NCBI GenBank assembly: GCA_029962745.1
Contig: CM057169.1
Span: 20,304,143-20,368,142, forward strand
DNA from: Echinometra lucunter
Taxonomy: Eukaryota > Echinodermata > Echinoidea > Camarodonta > Echinometridae
Length of the DNA stretch: 64,000 bases
Reading direction: 5' to 3'
Part shown: positions 39,493-51,887 of the stretch, piece after piece
Numbering within the stretch: the first letter of the stretch is position 1
How the letters are laid out: each line of letters starts with the position of its first letter
Notes under the pieces: generated by a model
Databases searched by the model: none
Told to the model about the DNA's origin: nothing
The model's input: the letters and a program-made list of their open reading frames with translations, nothing else
Program-made: the position numbers and the translations under genes

Positions 39493-40805
39493 CTATTTAC
39501 CCACATTATGAAAAAAGATCTAAAGAAAGTAAAGGCGTGTTTAAAATTAGATTAGCAGGATTTTTTTTTTTTTTTTTTTTGTGGAGGAGGGTAGATGAAT
39601 AATGTCAATGATTCTATTTCTTGCTCTGATTTTTACTAGTATCAGACCTCCCAACCTTTCTGACTGCATGAAAATTTGCTCAAAATTAGGAAAGAAACAG
39701 CATTTCCCATAGAAGTGTGTGGTGAATTTATCTAGAAAAATAGGAAAACCATTTCGAAACAAGAGCTTGGAATGGTTAAAATTCAAATTCTTTCCTCCAA
39801 ATTCAGAATGGTTGGGGAGTGCTGCTGACACTACTATTAGTATTACGCTGGCAGCTTGCCAATTTTTTATTGATCGCGTCGGACGATCGAGTTTGAGCGT
39901 CTGTTACGGAAACTTTTAGTCTCATATTTCTCTCGCATTTACAGATTAACAATCCTAAGCTCTTTACTTCTCCAAAATATTTTGCATTCTGAAAAAAAAG
40001 AGCAAAATTTTAAGCTCTATCAAGAAATTTATTAGTTGGGAGTTCGATTTTTAAGACAAATTTAATCAGTTATGATGGTTTGATGCTAAATATCTCTAGA
40101 TAATTCTATATGAGCTTATTATACAAGACTACGCACCAAATCCGTGGGAGGAAGTTTTGGGGGTGTGTCGGGGGCACGGCTTACGTCACGCTACGTACGT
40201 TGGAGCATGTGCTCAGAGCTTTGGCTCAGTGTTTACATTCTGTGTGAGAGCGCGTCACATGATACTGGCTGCGTCATAATAGAGATCGATGCATAATCTC
40301 CTGGCTTCTTTCTCGCCTGACCTGATGCCAAAAATATAGCCTGTAAGCACTTGTTTTTGCTCTTTTTTACGTCGAAAAATATACCACTGCTTGGTTTTGA
40401 TATTGAGAACTCCCTTGTTTTGAAATGAATGTCGGTAATCTGCCCCTTTCCAAATTCAGATCTTCGTCTTGAAGGAAGGAGAGAAAGGGGAAAAAATAAA
40501 AGAGAAGAAACGGTATTTAATTATTGCAAAAAGTACTTTATCATGTAATTTAGGCAAGGCATGATATATTAATTATTACTGTTTGATTACTGCGATTTCT
40601 GTTTATACTGTACTCTGTTATTTCATATACTGATATCTATGATATCTTTTTAATTGTAATTTTGTTGCCCTCTGTGAAAGTTGAGAACCGAAGTATGTGG
40701 ATTCAAATCAATAAACTTTGAAACATGAACCTTAAAACTTGTAGGTTGAAACTGCCCACTAACAGAAAAGTTCAAATTAAAAGCTTGCTTCACATCAAAA
40801 CAGGG

Positions 40806-41016
40806 GAAGGATCCAGGGGGACGAATCGGCCGCGGCCCCTCTTTTGAAACTCAGGGGCGAATCAGCCACGCCCGGCCATTTGAAAGCAAGCACTTTTTTT
40901 TTTTTTTTTTTTGCTTATAAGCGAAGGAGGGGAGGGGGAGGGGGGGGGGGGGTAAATAGACACCTGAAAATGCCGACCGACCCCCCCCCCCCTTGAAAAA
41001 TTCTGGATCCGGCCCT
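40806..41016. mobile_element. Class B element with GGATCCAG/CTGGATCC ends
   Basis: Left AAGGATCCAGGGGG, right TTCTGGATCCGGCCCTT. G and C tracts lie inside both ends and a T run is in the middle. Confidence 0.55.
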
Positions 41017-41263
41017 TAAACATGAAAAACATAAAAATTTGTCATCATATAAAAACATTGTGTAGGAAAATAAGCTCGTTATTGAAATAATATTCAAAAT
41101 TATTTTGTAAAGAGGGGGGGGGGGGGAGGCATATACAGGAGAATTGCAGTGCATGGATGTGGGGGTCAGCAAAAGGTCATTAGCCTGTCTAGGCTAATCC
41201 CTCATGAACTGTATAAATTATATTATTCATTATACCAAATTAAATTCATTGCAAATTATCAGT

Positions 41264-41500
41264 ACACACTTAGAATGAAAGGTTCAATTTTGCACCCTAA
41301 ATGCAACAATGGCAGCACCTTTGGGGGTGCACTCTTGCACCCTACATGAGAAAGGTGCAAAGATGCAGCCTTTTTTACTTGTTTTTAAGGGTGCAGAAAT
41401 TTTTGCATTCAAAAGGGTGCAACTTTGCACCTTCCCTATAAAGGTACAACTCTGCGTAGCCCACATTTGCAAGTGGCACCCAATATGCACAAAAGTTTTG
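41264..41500. repeat. Class C element: array of the palindrome GGTGCAAATTTGCACC
   Basis: AAAGGTGCAA and TTGCACC words alternate about ten times in 220 bases, e.g. TTTTGCACCCT at 41288, GGGGTGCACTCTTGCACCC at 41324, and GGGTGCAACTTTGCACC at 41414. The array follows CACACTTAGAATGAAAGG, a CACT-type start. Confidence 0.75.
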
Positions 41501-41852
41501 CTTTAGATTTCTTTAAGCCACAGAAAAACACTCGTAAAGTTTTAGATCCCAGTACATTCCCGTTTAGGATTGAGAAGGAAATATTCAGCAAAATAATGCT
41601 GAACCCTTTATTCTTAGTGTGTACGAGGGCATAGATTGCAATTTAGAATACAAGGAAAGAAAAAAAAAATGATGGGAATACCAGAACATCAAGAAGCAAA
41701 TGACAGGGGATGCGGGAAGGGGAGGGGGCTATACATACAGGGGCACAAGGCCGATGTTGCATTACTACATGTATATAGATGGGGCATTGCATTAGTTCCA
41801 GAAGGAATTCCATTACTGGTCCATTGTAAGTTCATAGATCGAGAAAATTGAC

Positions 41853-42100
41853 ATATCCAGGATCATGGTCGTACGCAGCGGGGGGGGGGGGGGGCAGTTG
41901 CCCCTCCCCCCTCAGAAAATTTTCACAAAATCCACGAAAGTGTGCACCAAATCCTTCAATTTCACTTTTCAAAATGCAAAGCGCCCTCTTGACCAGCTTG
42001 GTCGCTTCGCTCCCTCGCTTTTGAGCTTCTTCGAAAATTTTTATGTGTCTTGCCCCCCCCCCCAGGACAAAATTTCTGCATACGGCCCTGTCCAGGATAC
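41853..42100. mobile_element. Class B element with CGTACGCAG-type ends
   Basis: Left ATATCCAGGATCATGGTCGT then ACGCAG and a G run; right a C run then TTTCTGCATACGGCC and TGTCCAGGATAC. Inverted ends of about 26 bases with mismatches. A GGTCGCTTCGCTCCCTCGC word lies inside. Confidence 0.65.
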
Positions 42101-43018
42101 AAAGCGAACTTGTGATTGGTTTGAACTGTGCAAAAATGCGCAAGTGGCAAATCAAAAGGCGCGGTGTAAGCCAATGGCGTACCATATTCCTGATAACATT
42201 TTTCAGAATACCGGCCAAGAACACCAAGGAGTAAATGTCGGGGGGGGGGGGGGGTGGGCTGTACTTTATGACTAGATGGTTTTTGAGCTCATTTCTCCCA
42301 TTACCCCGTAGAAGGGAAGTGAAAATCGTGGTCTTTCTATGCAGGTTGTTGTTAAATCAGGTTTAACTGTACCATTTCTTATACGATTGACATTAACAAA
42401 GGAATGCTCGCTACCACACTTGCAAGCTGACTGTATCAGATAAAACAATAGACTAGAACTGGAAGTTAAATTGCGGTTTGGGAGTACGATTAAGACCGAT
42501 AAGACGATCATAATTATAAAGAATAAAACAAACAATAAATAGCGAATTTCCTTGACTGGACTTATACTTAGTTTGATAACTCTATCACCATGACAACTTG
42601 CCTTTCATCGTGCTTCGTGCTTTTGTTTTCTTGGTTTTTTTTGGGGGGGGGGGGGGTTGAGAGATGTATCAAATTATAGCCCAATGAGGAGAGCATATTT
42701 TACAGAAATTTGTTTTCTTCTGATGGCATGCTTTTCTTTCTTTTTCTTTGGTGATTGTCAGGTCCTTATTGTTTCTATTTTCTGTTCCTAAAAGGAAATA
42801 GATAAATAAGCAAATACCTATTACATGATTAACGTATTTTCCCATTACACGGATTAAAAATAATGCACAGTCGGTCTAAACCATGTATCAGCATGTAAGC
42901 GAGAAAAAAGTTCAATCAACCGAAGTCATGCATGCAACCATAGATCTTATAAGATCCATGATGCAACGAAAGAATGAACGCCTCTCATTTATGAATGAAC
43001 GCCGATAATCTCAAACAA

Positions 43019-43060
43019 AAACAACAACAACAACAACAACAACAACACAACAACAACAAA
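43019..43060. repeat. CAA trinucleotide microsatellite
   Basis: About 13 CAA units with one slip. Confidence 0.95.
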
Positions 43061-44059
43061 CATCTATATAGGGCAGAGGACGTCTCTGTAAGAGAATTTT
43101 AAAAGTGAAAACTCCCTGCTTTGAAGTGCCAACAGCAACAAATGCATGGCCTGTATAAGGCCAGAGAAAACAGGTATTGTGTAATTACGTAACGAACTCT
43201 TACGTAACGAATACCAGACTGGGCTGAATAAAAATCGATTTGCATATAGCGGGCATATAGCCAACACTATGAAACCAGTTTCATCCGGATTATTGTACAG
43301 TCACACAGCGTGCAAAGCCCAGAGTGGGCCATTTGGGGTACATTTTTCACCCGGCATCACCTCGAGCTCGCTATGTTGTGATAGTCCTGTATCAGGCTGT
43401 TTTGACAATGGGATTTAAATTGACGGCACTTAAAAAATCAAACAAACAAACAAACAAACCAAAAAAAAAAAGGTCACTCTTTCATCCGTGGCAGAAAGTC
43501 ATGAATATCGTTTCAATATATTGTACTAGATTATAGATAACTTTAAACTTTTTCATGCTATTATTTGGAAGTCACTTTGACTTTTTAATAAAGCTTCTTG
43601 AAAGTTATACGGGCCGACTTCATACGCGCTGTATTCGGGGCGACAATGCATTACTGCCCCCCCCCCCCCCCGCACTCAGATATCGGACGAAAGTGTGCAG
43701 CTGAAGCCTCCATACCCGTACCCATTTTAAGGGTCATTCTGGCAAAAAAAGGGTACCCGTTACTAGGGATTTCCATGCATTCATTCAAGTGCGCACGAGT
43801 TTAACGGTTCATGAACTAATAGTGGGGGTATGTTTAGGGATTCTTCCTACACAAAACCATACCAAATGTTATCTTTAGCGATTTCTTGCAAAAAAAAAAA
43901 AAAAAAAGCGCGACCCATTAGAGTGGCACGTCCCCGTATACAATATAAGGCGAATATACATCCCCCCCCCCCCCCCCCCCCCCATTATGGCCCTGCAGGG
44001 ATGTGCAAGTTGCAACAGTATCGTCTTATCAGGGATTTTTTTATTCTGTTATTCTGTTA

Positions 44060-44175
44060 GGTACAGGGACTGCGGGAGGGGGGGGGGGGGGCTGACTCCT
44101 AGGCGGGATCCGGGGACAGAGCCCTGCCCCCCCCCCGAAGCCCTTGTGGTTTATTGTTTTGCGAGCGAGCCTATG
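44060..44175. repeat. G/C-tract block with GCGAGCGAGC word
   Basis: A G run, GGCGGGATCC, a C run, and TTTTGCGAGCGAGCC in order, resembling the interior of the class B elements. Its ends could not be defined. Confidence 0.4.
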
Positions 44176-44269
44176 AGCAATAAAAATAATTAAGTTTCAC
44201 AATTTGTAGTTTTTTCTTGTCCTTTTTATTTTTGTTCTTATTTTTTATCTTTCCCCATTTTTATCCCAC

Positions 44270-44293
44270 CGTGTGTGTGTGTGTGTGTGTGTG

Positions 44294-44333
<40 letters not shown>
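44270..44333. repeat. GT dinucleotide microsatellite
   Basis: About 30 GT units with one GAGG interruption. Confidence 0.95.
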
Positions 44334-44336
<3 letters not shown>

Positions 44337-46302
44337 GGGAGGGGGGTTTACAGTCCCCAGCCCCCCTCCCCAGCCGTTTTCCGTGGCCTCTGCCTGAAAT
44401 TGTTTCCACCCTGGATTTCCACGGTTAGATACTAGTAGTGGGGATTGTAGATTTCTCACACAGAGAGAAAAAAAGGGGGCAGCAGACAAGAATCAAGATT
44501 TGCTGGCTTGATCACCACCGCAGGATCGGATATGGATACGCATGAGACGATATGACAGTTCAGTGCCGAACGGTACCCCAACCGAGTGAGCGTCACTGAT
44601 CACCTTTTTGGGCCTTGTCAATATCAAGTGCCCCAATCCCTTTTTTTTTGGGGGGGGGGGGGGACATATAAAAAAAAAGAAAGATGCATCCAAGTTTGAA
44701 ATTTGAGGGAAACATGTTTACCCAATCGTGTCCCCAACCTCTAAAAGTTGGAGAAGACGTGTCCCCCTGTCCCCTTCCCCTATTGACAGTGAGCAATATT
44801 GCCTACTTATTGCATTGAGATAATGAATCTTTGAAGCAGAACAGAAGATAATACTGTGAATCTTCCCATTTAGTGCAATATTCAATGTACATTTGAATTT
44901 TCACAGTTAGTGCAATTGCCTTGAACAGAAAGGATCACAATCCAAATTGTTTGCTCGCACGAATTTGCAATTTTAGGCTTCATGTAGGGTATTTACAACA
45001 ACAAGAAAAAACAACAACAAAAGGAGATTTGAAATAGGGTCAGCAGTGCGATCAAAGATTCGTGGGTCACTATCATTGTCAATGGCGTGATGAGCAAAAA
45101 CTTTGGGGCAGAAAAAAAAATGTGATGAAGAAACCCCGGAAAATCACGTCGTTTTAGCAACTTTTTTAAATCACTGATATCGAATTACAAATAATCCACA
45201 TTTGAATTTTATTTATGGGGCAACTGCCACCCTCCCCATCACTACGCCAGTGATTATTGTGTATCTCTGTTCCACCTCCTGATGAATTCCTAGATTCTCT
45301 AGACCAGCTGCTGGTCGTTGTAAACTGTCACTCTCAATTCCCAAGCATGCGTGCGCGCGCGCTGAATGTGGTATCTCACGAATTCACTTTCCCCACGAAT
45401 TCACCTTCCCCGAATCAGGCTGTGTGTCCATACGTGCATTTAATTTGTGTCAATACATGTATATTATGGTCATGGTGTTGCTGATGTGCGAGCCGCAGAA
45501 CTAGTTTTAATTCGTTGGTGTAAGCCCCCCCCCCCTCGGGGAGGGGGGGGGGCACTTCCATTGAAGAGTGGACAGCATCCGCAAGAAAAAAAAAACGCGG
45601 AAAAGGGGTATTTTTTTCAGGGGTAGGCGCGGAACGCGCGGAACGCGAATAGAGTGTCAAAAACGCCCAAAAATGAAAAAAGCCCCCTAATTCACGATAA
45701 TCTAAAACGCGAAAAGGGTATATTTATTTGCACCGACTGTAACAAGACCCGTGAACGGAAAATCCTATAACGCCTGTGTAAAACATAATAGATCTACAGT
45801 ACAGTGCATTATCTCGAGATAAAAGCGGCTCCAAACTTTCAATGGACCCCACTAACATTCTCAGGATATGAAAATGGGAATATCCTCGTTTAGGGTGTGC
45901 AAATCTGGGACATCTGCACAAAATCCGTGTTTAGGGTGTCCTAGTAGCCTGCCCTTGAATCCTCGTTTAGGGTGTTTTTTTAGGAGGATTCTCGCGGATG
46001 CTGTCCACTCTTCAATAGAAGTGACCCCCCCCCCCCCCCTCCCCGGGGGTGTGATCTCACGGATATAGAGATCAGTCCAGGCAGTGGACGAAGATTCTCA
46101 GGCGGGTTTCCCGCACCACGCCATCTACGACTGGCAGCTGGTAGACGGAAAATCGCGCCATTTTTTTTCTTTGCATTTTTTTTTTCACTGAAAACCATCC
46201 AGAGTCTGGACTAAGTAAAGATCTGATTTTAAAAATAGCTGAAATAGCTCTGGTTTTTTTTTCTATTCGTAATAATAATATTCTTTTTAAAGCATGAATG
46301 AT

Positions 46303-46432
46303 TGCCGTGGTCCAGTGGTTTAAGGCACTTGACTGGAGACGAGAAACTATGATCGGGGGGGGGGGGGGGTCGATCCCCGGCACGACACTTATGCGCTTGA
46401 GAAAAACATTTTATCTACGTTGCTCTTTTATC
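46303..46432 (+). mobile_element. tRNA-derived SINE (head with A and B boxes)
   Basis: GCCGTGGTCCAGTGGTTTAA matches a tRNA D-arm/A-box (TGGTCCAGTGG at 46308) and GGTCGATCCCC at about 46369 matches a T-arm/B-box. A G run of about 14 replaces the sequence before the B box, and no cloverleaf acceptor pairing is seen, so it is not a working tRNA. The tail includes ACATTTTATCTACGTTGCTC. Confidence 0.6.
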
Positions 46433-48390
46433 GAAAATCAAATAAATTAACGTACTAACGACATATTGTTACCAACGTGTGCATGTGCAAAATAATAATA
46501 ATGATAAAGAAAAGATTAAAAAAATATATTAGGAGCCTCCTAGATTTTTTCCTATCTTCCTTTTCATCTCAGAGTATAAGAATATATACCAGATTGGTTC
46601 CGGCGCGGTGGGCGGGGGGGGGGGGGGTCAGTGTGCTCAACGACACCCACCCCTCTGCATTATCTGCCACTTAATCGCCTTCGCACTCAGGACCATTCGT
46701 CTGTAGAAAAAAAAAGATAATATATTTCGAAAAAAAACAACAACAAACAAATCCCCAATACGTGAATGAAAACTGACAGAAATCAGTCGTACGTAACAGC
46801 CCCCCCCCCCCCAGAAGATTAAGGGGGAAAAGAGAGTAAGAAATATGCATGACAAAATTCATCAACATCACAAACACAGCATGACTAAACAGAAAAATGA
46901 GAGAAGCATGTTAAAAAAATGACCGAATCTGTTAACGCATATAACAGATCAAACTCCAAAACAAAATGGCATGCCCGCATAAAACTATAGCTACCTTCAG
47001 GTTGGTAAACTTTTGACTTCCAAGCGATTCGAGATAGGTTCTTTGCTGTTTTATTATTTCACCCAAATTGTTTCTGTGGTGATATAATGCACATGATACT
47101 CTTCCTATCGATTCCATCCTTTTCCGATGAATGATATTCTTTATTCCTAGTGACCGGAAAAATAATGGAAACAAAAAAAAATCTGCAAAATGCAAAGAAG
47201 ATCGTTAAATTGAGAGTAACTGTTCTAAAGAGACGACAAAGGAGGTTAAAAAATGCTAAAAAGCAACGGGAATTTGAAAGGGAAACGGAGACGAAAAGGC
47301 GCATATAAAGAAAAACTACTTATATATAACAGAGAATGTCAGTCTATATCAATATAACAAATAAAATAGAAATCAAAAAGGAAGGTCGCATCTATATCAG
47401 TAAAAAGGGGTTTGTCTTTCAACCTGATCAAATGAGATGTAAGGAACACTAACAAAAAGAGAAAGAGAGATCGAGGGAGATGGAGGGAAAGAGATATCGA
47501 AATATCGACATCTTTAAATTGGACAGAAATCAACAGAGAGAAAAAGACAGAGAGATGACAAAAGCCTGGTTGGATGATGAGAAAGTAACTTGATGTTAAA
47601 ATCGAGACTAATTGTTGAATTTCTATTTATTTCTTACTTTGACTTTCTCTTACGCTGATTTTCCTTCCTTTAGAAAAAAAAAACCAACAGACAAAGTCGT
47701 ATACTCGTCTAATATCCGTATAGAAAGACACAATAAAAAAAGATCTATCTCTATTCGTGGAGTTAATGGAAGACAGAATTTTATTCCTTATGTTTAAAGA
47801 TGCAATGCTTCGTAATAATCGCGAAACAGATTAAAGAGGATGTCTTTGTCATCGAGCAGAATACTAAATAGACCAAGTACAGTCAGTCCAGTTAAGCAGT
47901 TGTTATTGAATTTATAGCTGCATGATTAGAGAAGCAAAATATGTCTTTATCAATACTCCATATCAAGCAGCAATAAAAATGAAGGAAAATAAAGAAATCG
48001 AAGATAATGCATAAAATGTAATAAATTGAAAATGAAAATACCTAGATTTCAAGTTATGGAATTATGCTTAGAATGGTTTGAACAATTACAGCCCATTAAC
48101 GAACTACAGTGTTCTGGACAAAACATAACGTAAATGTAAAAGAAATTAAAAGAAACAATTTAAAAATTATGAAACGATTGCAAAGTGCTTCTCACTTATT
48201 TTTATTTTTACAAAAAATATTGACCTTCCAAACTTATACGATAACATTTTAAAGGCAGGTGCGTCATCATGCACTTGCGCACTCTGATAGCAGCAGAACC
48301 GACAGAGGCTATACTTGCTGGAAAATCAAATTGAATTAAGTCGACCAATCCTCGAGTTGATATGTTTAAACTTTAAAATATTATCTCGAG

Positions 48391-48398
48391 TATATAAA
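48391..48398 (+). promoter_or_regulatory. TATA box candidate for the GPCR gene
   Basis: TATATAAA stands about 30 bases before the predicted start of the non-coding first exon and about 120 before its GTGAGT donor. Position and orientation agree with the receptor gene downstream. Confidence 0.5.
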
Positions 48399-48420
48399 CA
48401 GAAGGTTCTGGGCAACGATC

Positions 48421-48510
48421 AAATCAAGGAGTTACTGATCTAATTCCTTTCAAGTATTTTAGGGATCCATCTATTCTCCAAAGATTCTGAAGTGTGTGCT
48501 CCAACACAGG
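48421..48510 (+). other. Predicted non-coding first exon of the GPCR gene
   Basis: A consensus donor (ACAGG then GTGAGT at 48511) lies about 110 bases downstream of a TATA box. The next good acceptor is at 49566, 7 bases before the receptor ATG. The start of this exon is set only by the usual 25-30 base TATA spacing. No ATG-led frame of note is present. Confidence 0.5.
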
Positions 48511-48837
48511 GTGAGTGGTTTGCCATCATTCATTTTCTTATTATCATAGCTGAATTCGAGTTTTTGAAGAAAAGCAAAATCCCCCCAAAATTATTAATGC
48601 TTTAAACGGATCACATATTTTCATGCATTATTTATATTAATTTTGACTATATTTTTTTTTACTTGTGTTTACATCCCAAATTATAGCTATTTTGTTATAT
48701 ATTTCCTCTGTTATTTCGTAATTCACGCTAATTATGCCATTTTGTTAAATAACAGGTACAGCGATTCTCACTTTTTGTTTTGTTTATATATTTAATTGTG
48801 TTTATATATTTAATTTTGAAAAAGGAGAAAGGACTAT

Positions 48838-48960
48838 AGTCTAAAACCTTTGTTACATGATCTCAGCTACAAATACCATTTTATATGTTCTGCTTTGTTT
48901 GTGTTTAATTTCTTTTTGTTTATAAACTTATCGTTATCTACTTTATGTCGATTTATAATC
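48838..48960 (+). repeat. Dispersed repeat R1, copy 2, left part
   Basis: Matches 24685-24850: TATGTTCTGCTTTGTTTGTG, TTTATAAACTTATCGTTATC, TACTTTATGTCGATTTATAA. It breaks off at 48960. Confidence 0.75.
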
Positions 48961-49150
48961 AAGATTTGATTTGATTTGATTTGATTTGATTTATTTATTT
49001 TTCCGTTTCACAATAAACATACTACAAGCAATATATTAATTCAGTAATCTCGTAATGACACAGTAATTTTTATAATGACATAATATTGTAAAGAAAGAAC
49101 AGAGTTACTGAGCTACTGAACCAAAAAAAAGTTTACCTGGCTGTTTATAT
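48961..49150 (+). mobile_element. Insertion nested inside repeat R1
   Basis: Starts with TTTGA units (GATTTGATTTGATTTGATTT), then TTATTTATTTTTCCGTTTCAC, and separates the two halves of R1. A similar TTGATTTGATTTG start followed by TTTATTTATTC is at 52120, suggesting a retroelement 3' tail family. Confidence 0.55.
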
Positions 49151-49225
49151 TTATGTTTGAAACAGTGAAAGAAGAAAAGAATATTGATGTATTTCTATGA
49201 AGTTCAATAAATACATGCAATACAG
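49151..49225 (+). repeat. Dispersed repeat R1, copy 2, right part
   Basis: GAAGAAAAGAATATTGATGT then GAAGTTCAATAAATACA, matching the end of the copy at 24685-24912. Confidence 0.75.
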
Positions 49226-49573
49226 TACATGTAATTACAAATTCATTTGTGATTGTATAAGATGCCCCCAAAAATGCGATAAACATTAAAAATATATTAC
49301 TGAAATTCAAGAATCAAATGAATTTGGATTTGATATCAACTTTTAGTAAATAGGATTTCAGCATTATTATGATACTGGAAATCACCGAGAACCAATAGGA
49401 TTAAATGAAAAATAAGATGCGACACGTGTCATTTTAAGTTCCTTTTCGCAACTACAACTTTATTCTTATTCTGTAAATTAAAAATTTACAATCACTACTC
49501 TGCATTAATGACATTGTTCGATGTCTTCTCTCCTTCCCTATTCCTCATTCTAATCTTTGTTGATAGGGTCATC

Positions 49574-50857
49574 ATGATCATGGATTATTCTTGGTTGGTC
49601 CAACTGGTGGGGTTCGTTGTTGTCTTGACAATGCTTCAGAAACTATCATCAGCTGACTCCAGTTCGTCTTTGACTTCGAGTATGGTGAAGGAGACCGAAG
49701 ATACTTTGGGGATACATGTAGCATCTGTTGAAGCATACACACTGGAAGACGACACTGATCAAAGCAGAAGAGATACAGATCTTACGAGAACGAAACAACC
49801 TGTCGAAGGCTTGACCATTGTCACAGTTGTGAGTTCTGATTTCGACGATGACAGCGACAACGATGACGGAAACTCTGAAGTCATCTCATGGTCGTGGTAT
49901 CCAATCAAGTGGACATGGGTCAATATTGCAGAACTTCTGGTTGGGATCATCGGTATCCTAGGAAACTTCTTGGTCATCATTGTTCTCTTTCAGCGGCGTG
50001 CCAAGAGCCGATCAACGGACACCCTAATAGGTGCACTAGGGGTTGCCGACCTCATGACCTCGGTTGGATTGCTTCCTATCCCGTCACCGAAAACTGTTCC
50101 ATCTACCGGGTTGGCTCTGATCTACTGCAGAGTGATCTGGCATCCTCTCTATATGTTTGGCTGGGCCGCCATGTCTGGATTTGTGCTGACTGCGATTTCT
50201 GTTGAGCGATACATCGCCGTCACCCATCCTATCTACTTCAACCGGATTTTGACAAGACGCCGTGTATCAGAGGTAGTTGTCTTCTTATGGCTCTGCGCAG
50301 TGATTTCATGTTTACCTGGTCTTTTTGTTATCGATATCAACAGGGACTCTCATCAGTGCACAGTTGCAAAGATGCCACCGCATGGCGCAACGGCATTCGC
50401 TTTCTACGTAACGTTCATTCAGCTTATCTTACCGGCAACAATCATGGTCGTTACTCAAACATTAATCGCCATCAAACTCTATCGCCAGTCGAAGCGTTTT
50501 AAAGGTTTAAAATCGTACCATCTCTCCGCTAGCAAAGCCGTGATCAGGCTGATGCTCATCGTCATTGTTGCGTATCTCATCTGTTGGATACCCAATCGAT
50601 TTTTCCACTTGGTAACAAGTACACTCCGTATTCACGACAAGTTGAAAAGTCAAATTTCGGAGGCCTTCAACGTTCTGGCTGCTGTCAACTCCAGCATCAA
50701 CCCGGTAATCTACAGCGCCCGCTACGATGAGTTCCGCCAGGCTGTCAAGACGCTATTTGTTGGAGGTAAAGTTCGAAATACGGCAATGTTTGATGATGAA
50801 ATCAACGTAGATACTCGCTCTACTAAAGATGATACTCAGAATGGGGATGCCTGCTAA
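49574..50857 (+). CDS. Rhodopsin-family G-protein-coupled receptor, intronless coding region
   Basis: Seven-transmembrane receptor of the plasma membrane, class A, of the peptide-receptor look (somatostatin/galanin/allatostatin-like); ligand not identifiable by eye. 427 residues from ATG 49574; the ATG at 49580 has a better context (A at -3, G at +4) and may be used. An upstream ATG at 49508 is rejected because a pyrimidine tract and AG at 49565-49566 form a splice acceptor. Residues 8-27 are hydrophobic and end in SSA, a likely signal peptide. An acidic DDDSDNDD stretch precedes TM1. Motifs: GN in TM1, ADL in TM2, ERY at 211-213, CWIP at 337-340, NPVIY at 376-380, then a basic helix 8. No N-glycosylation sequon is seen in the N-terminal region. 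Single-exon class A receptors are greatly expanded in sea urchins, which fits an orphan of that kind. Confidence 0.95.
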   Translation: MIMDYSWLVQLVGFVVVLTMLQKLSSADSSSSLTSSMVKETEDTLGIHVASVEAYTLEDDTDQSRRDTDLTRTKQPVEGLTIVTVVSSDFDDDSDNDDGNSEVISWSWYPIKWTWVNIAELLVGIIGILGNFLVIIVLFQRRAKSRSTDTLIGALGVADLMTSVGLLPIPSPKTVPSTGLALIYCRVIWHPLYMFGWAAMSGFVLTAISVERYIAVTHPIYFNRILTRRRVSEVVVFLWLCAVISCLPGLFVIDINRDSHQCTVAKMPPHGATAFAFYVTFIQLILPATIMVVTQTLIAIKLYRQSKRFKGLKSYHLSASKAVIRLMLIVIVAYLICWIPNRFFHLVTSTLRIHDKLKSQISEAFNVLAAVNSSINPVIYSARYDEFRQAVKTLFVGGKVRNTAMFDDEINVDTRSTKDDTQNGDAC

Positions 50858-51204
50858 TGGACCAACGTATGTAAATATCTAAAGTTTAAGAATATATGCA
50901 CGAACTGAGTTGAATTCTGCACCATTGTTGAGCAGAATAGGAAGATTTCATGCCGTATTATGTTTGTTTCATTGAACATGTTGAAATTATGAAGAATTTA
51001 CCTTAAAGATTATGTATAGTTAAAATCCGCCAAAACTATATACGTCGGATTTATTTCCTTTTAAATGATAAATGGCTAGATACTACCAGAATTAAGATTC
51101 TGCCTCGTATTTTCTTTCTCAATTTGAATGGTAAACACTTGAAGGGGGGGGGGGGGAGGAATGATCTAGATACTGGAACTGAGACTGGGACGTATTTTGG
51201 AGTA

Positions 51205-51515
51205 GGCCCTACCTGTTATGTAGTTGAAACATGGACTTAAATGCAAGGACACAGAACGTAAGTTAGAAGCGTTTGAAATGTGGTGCTTGCGGAGAATGCT
51301 AAGAATCAGCTGGGTGATGAAAGTAAGCAACAAGCTAGTCCTGAAAAGAGCAAACCAAGAAAGAGAATTGATGAAGGCAGTTCAAATGAGAGGAGGAGGA
51401 TTACAGAAGATGTTACTCGAAGGAATGTTCTAAGAGAAAAACACGGAAAGAGGTAGGCAGCGAACCACTTGGTTGGATGATCTCAAGAAATGGATTGGGC
51501 TTAGGTAGAAACAAC
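51205..51515 (+). mobile_element. Non-LTR retrotransposon remnant (reverse transcriptase C-terminal part)
   Basis: Reads KLEAFEMWCLRRMLRISWV, then RANQERELMKAV and, after a frame change, QRTTWLDDLKKWIGL. This is the conserved tail downstream of the reverse transcriptase domain in many invertebrate LINEs (often annotated 'endonuclease-reverse transcriptase'). Upstream domains are absent and the frame is broken, so it is a dead 5'-truncated copy. Confidence 0.8.
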
Positions 51516-51887
51516 GTGATTAGCGATATGTGCTATACAAGTACAAGAACTGCATATTGTTATTAATAAAAATTAATTGGTAATAGTGAGAAATCTAAAG
51601 TTGCCTTTCTCCTTTTATGAAATCGGGGCGGTCGTGAGGAGACATGACTCACAAAAATTAAAGGCTCTCATGAACAGTAAGACGACAAGCATGACAATAG
51701 TATTCGTAAAATAATGCAGACGAAAAAGGATCTAAACGCCGTATAATGGACGTTACCATGGTAACTGCCCACTGTTTTCATGGACTTTCCAGGAGATAGC
51801 GTGTCTAATAAATGCATCGAATCATGAAAATTTCATTTTCTTTTACCCCGCTAGGGAGTATGCATAACACGGCGTCTTTATAACATT

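Larger units (their letters stand above)
34466..48390. other. 14-kb intergenic region, repeats only
   Basis: Between the D-cysteine desulfhydrase start and the GPCR promoter I see no supported gene except the doubtful exon at 38446. It contains hairpins (36033, 36641, 36905), the AGGTGCA array, class B elements, a tRNA-derived SINE, several GT, CAA and AT microsatellites, a 20-base tandem duplication at 38584-38623, and AT-rich unique sequence (about 46900-48300). Confidence 0.6.

Noticed and set aside
46303..46386. Functional tRNA gene
   Set aside because: A and B boxes are present, but the acceptor and anticodon stems do not pair and a G run interrupts it.
49508..49573. Upstream ATG extending the GPCR by 22 residues
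   Set aside because: The stretch is a pyrimidine tract ending in a splice acceptor at 49566; it is better read as intron.
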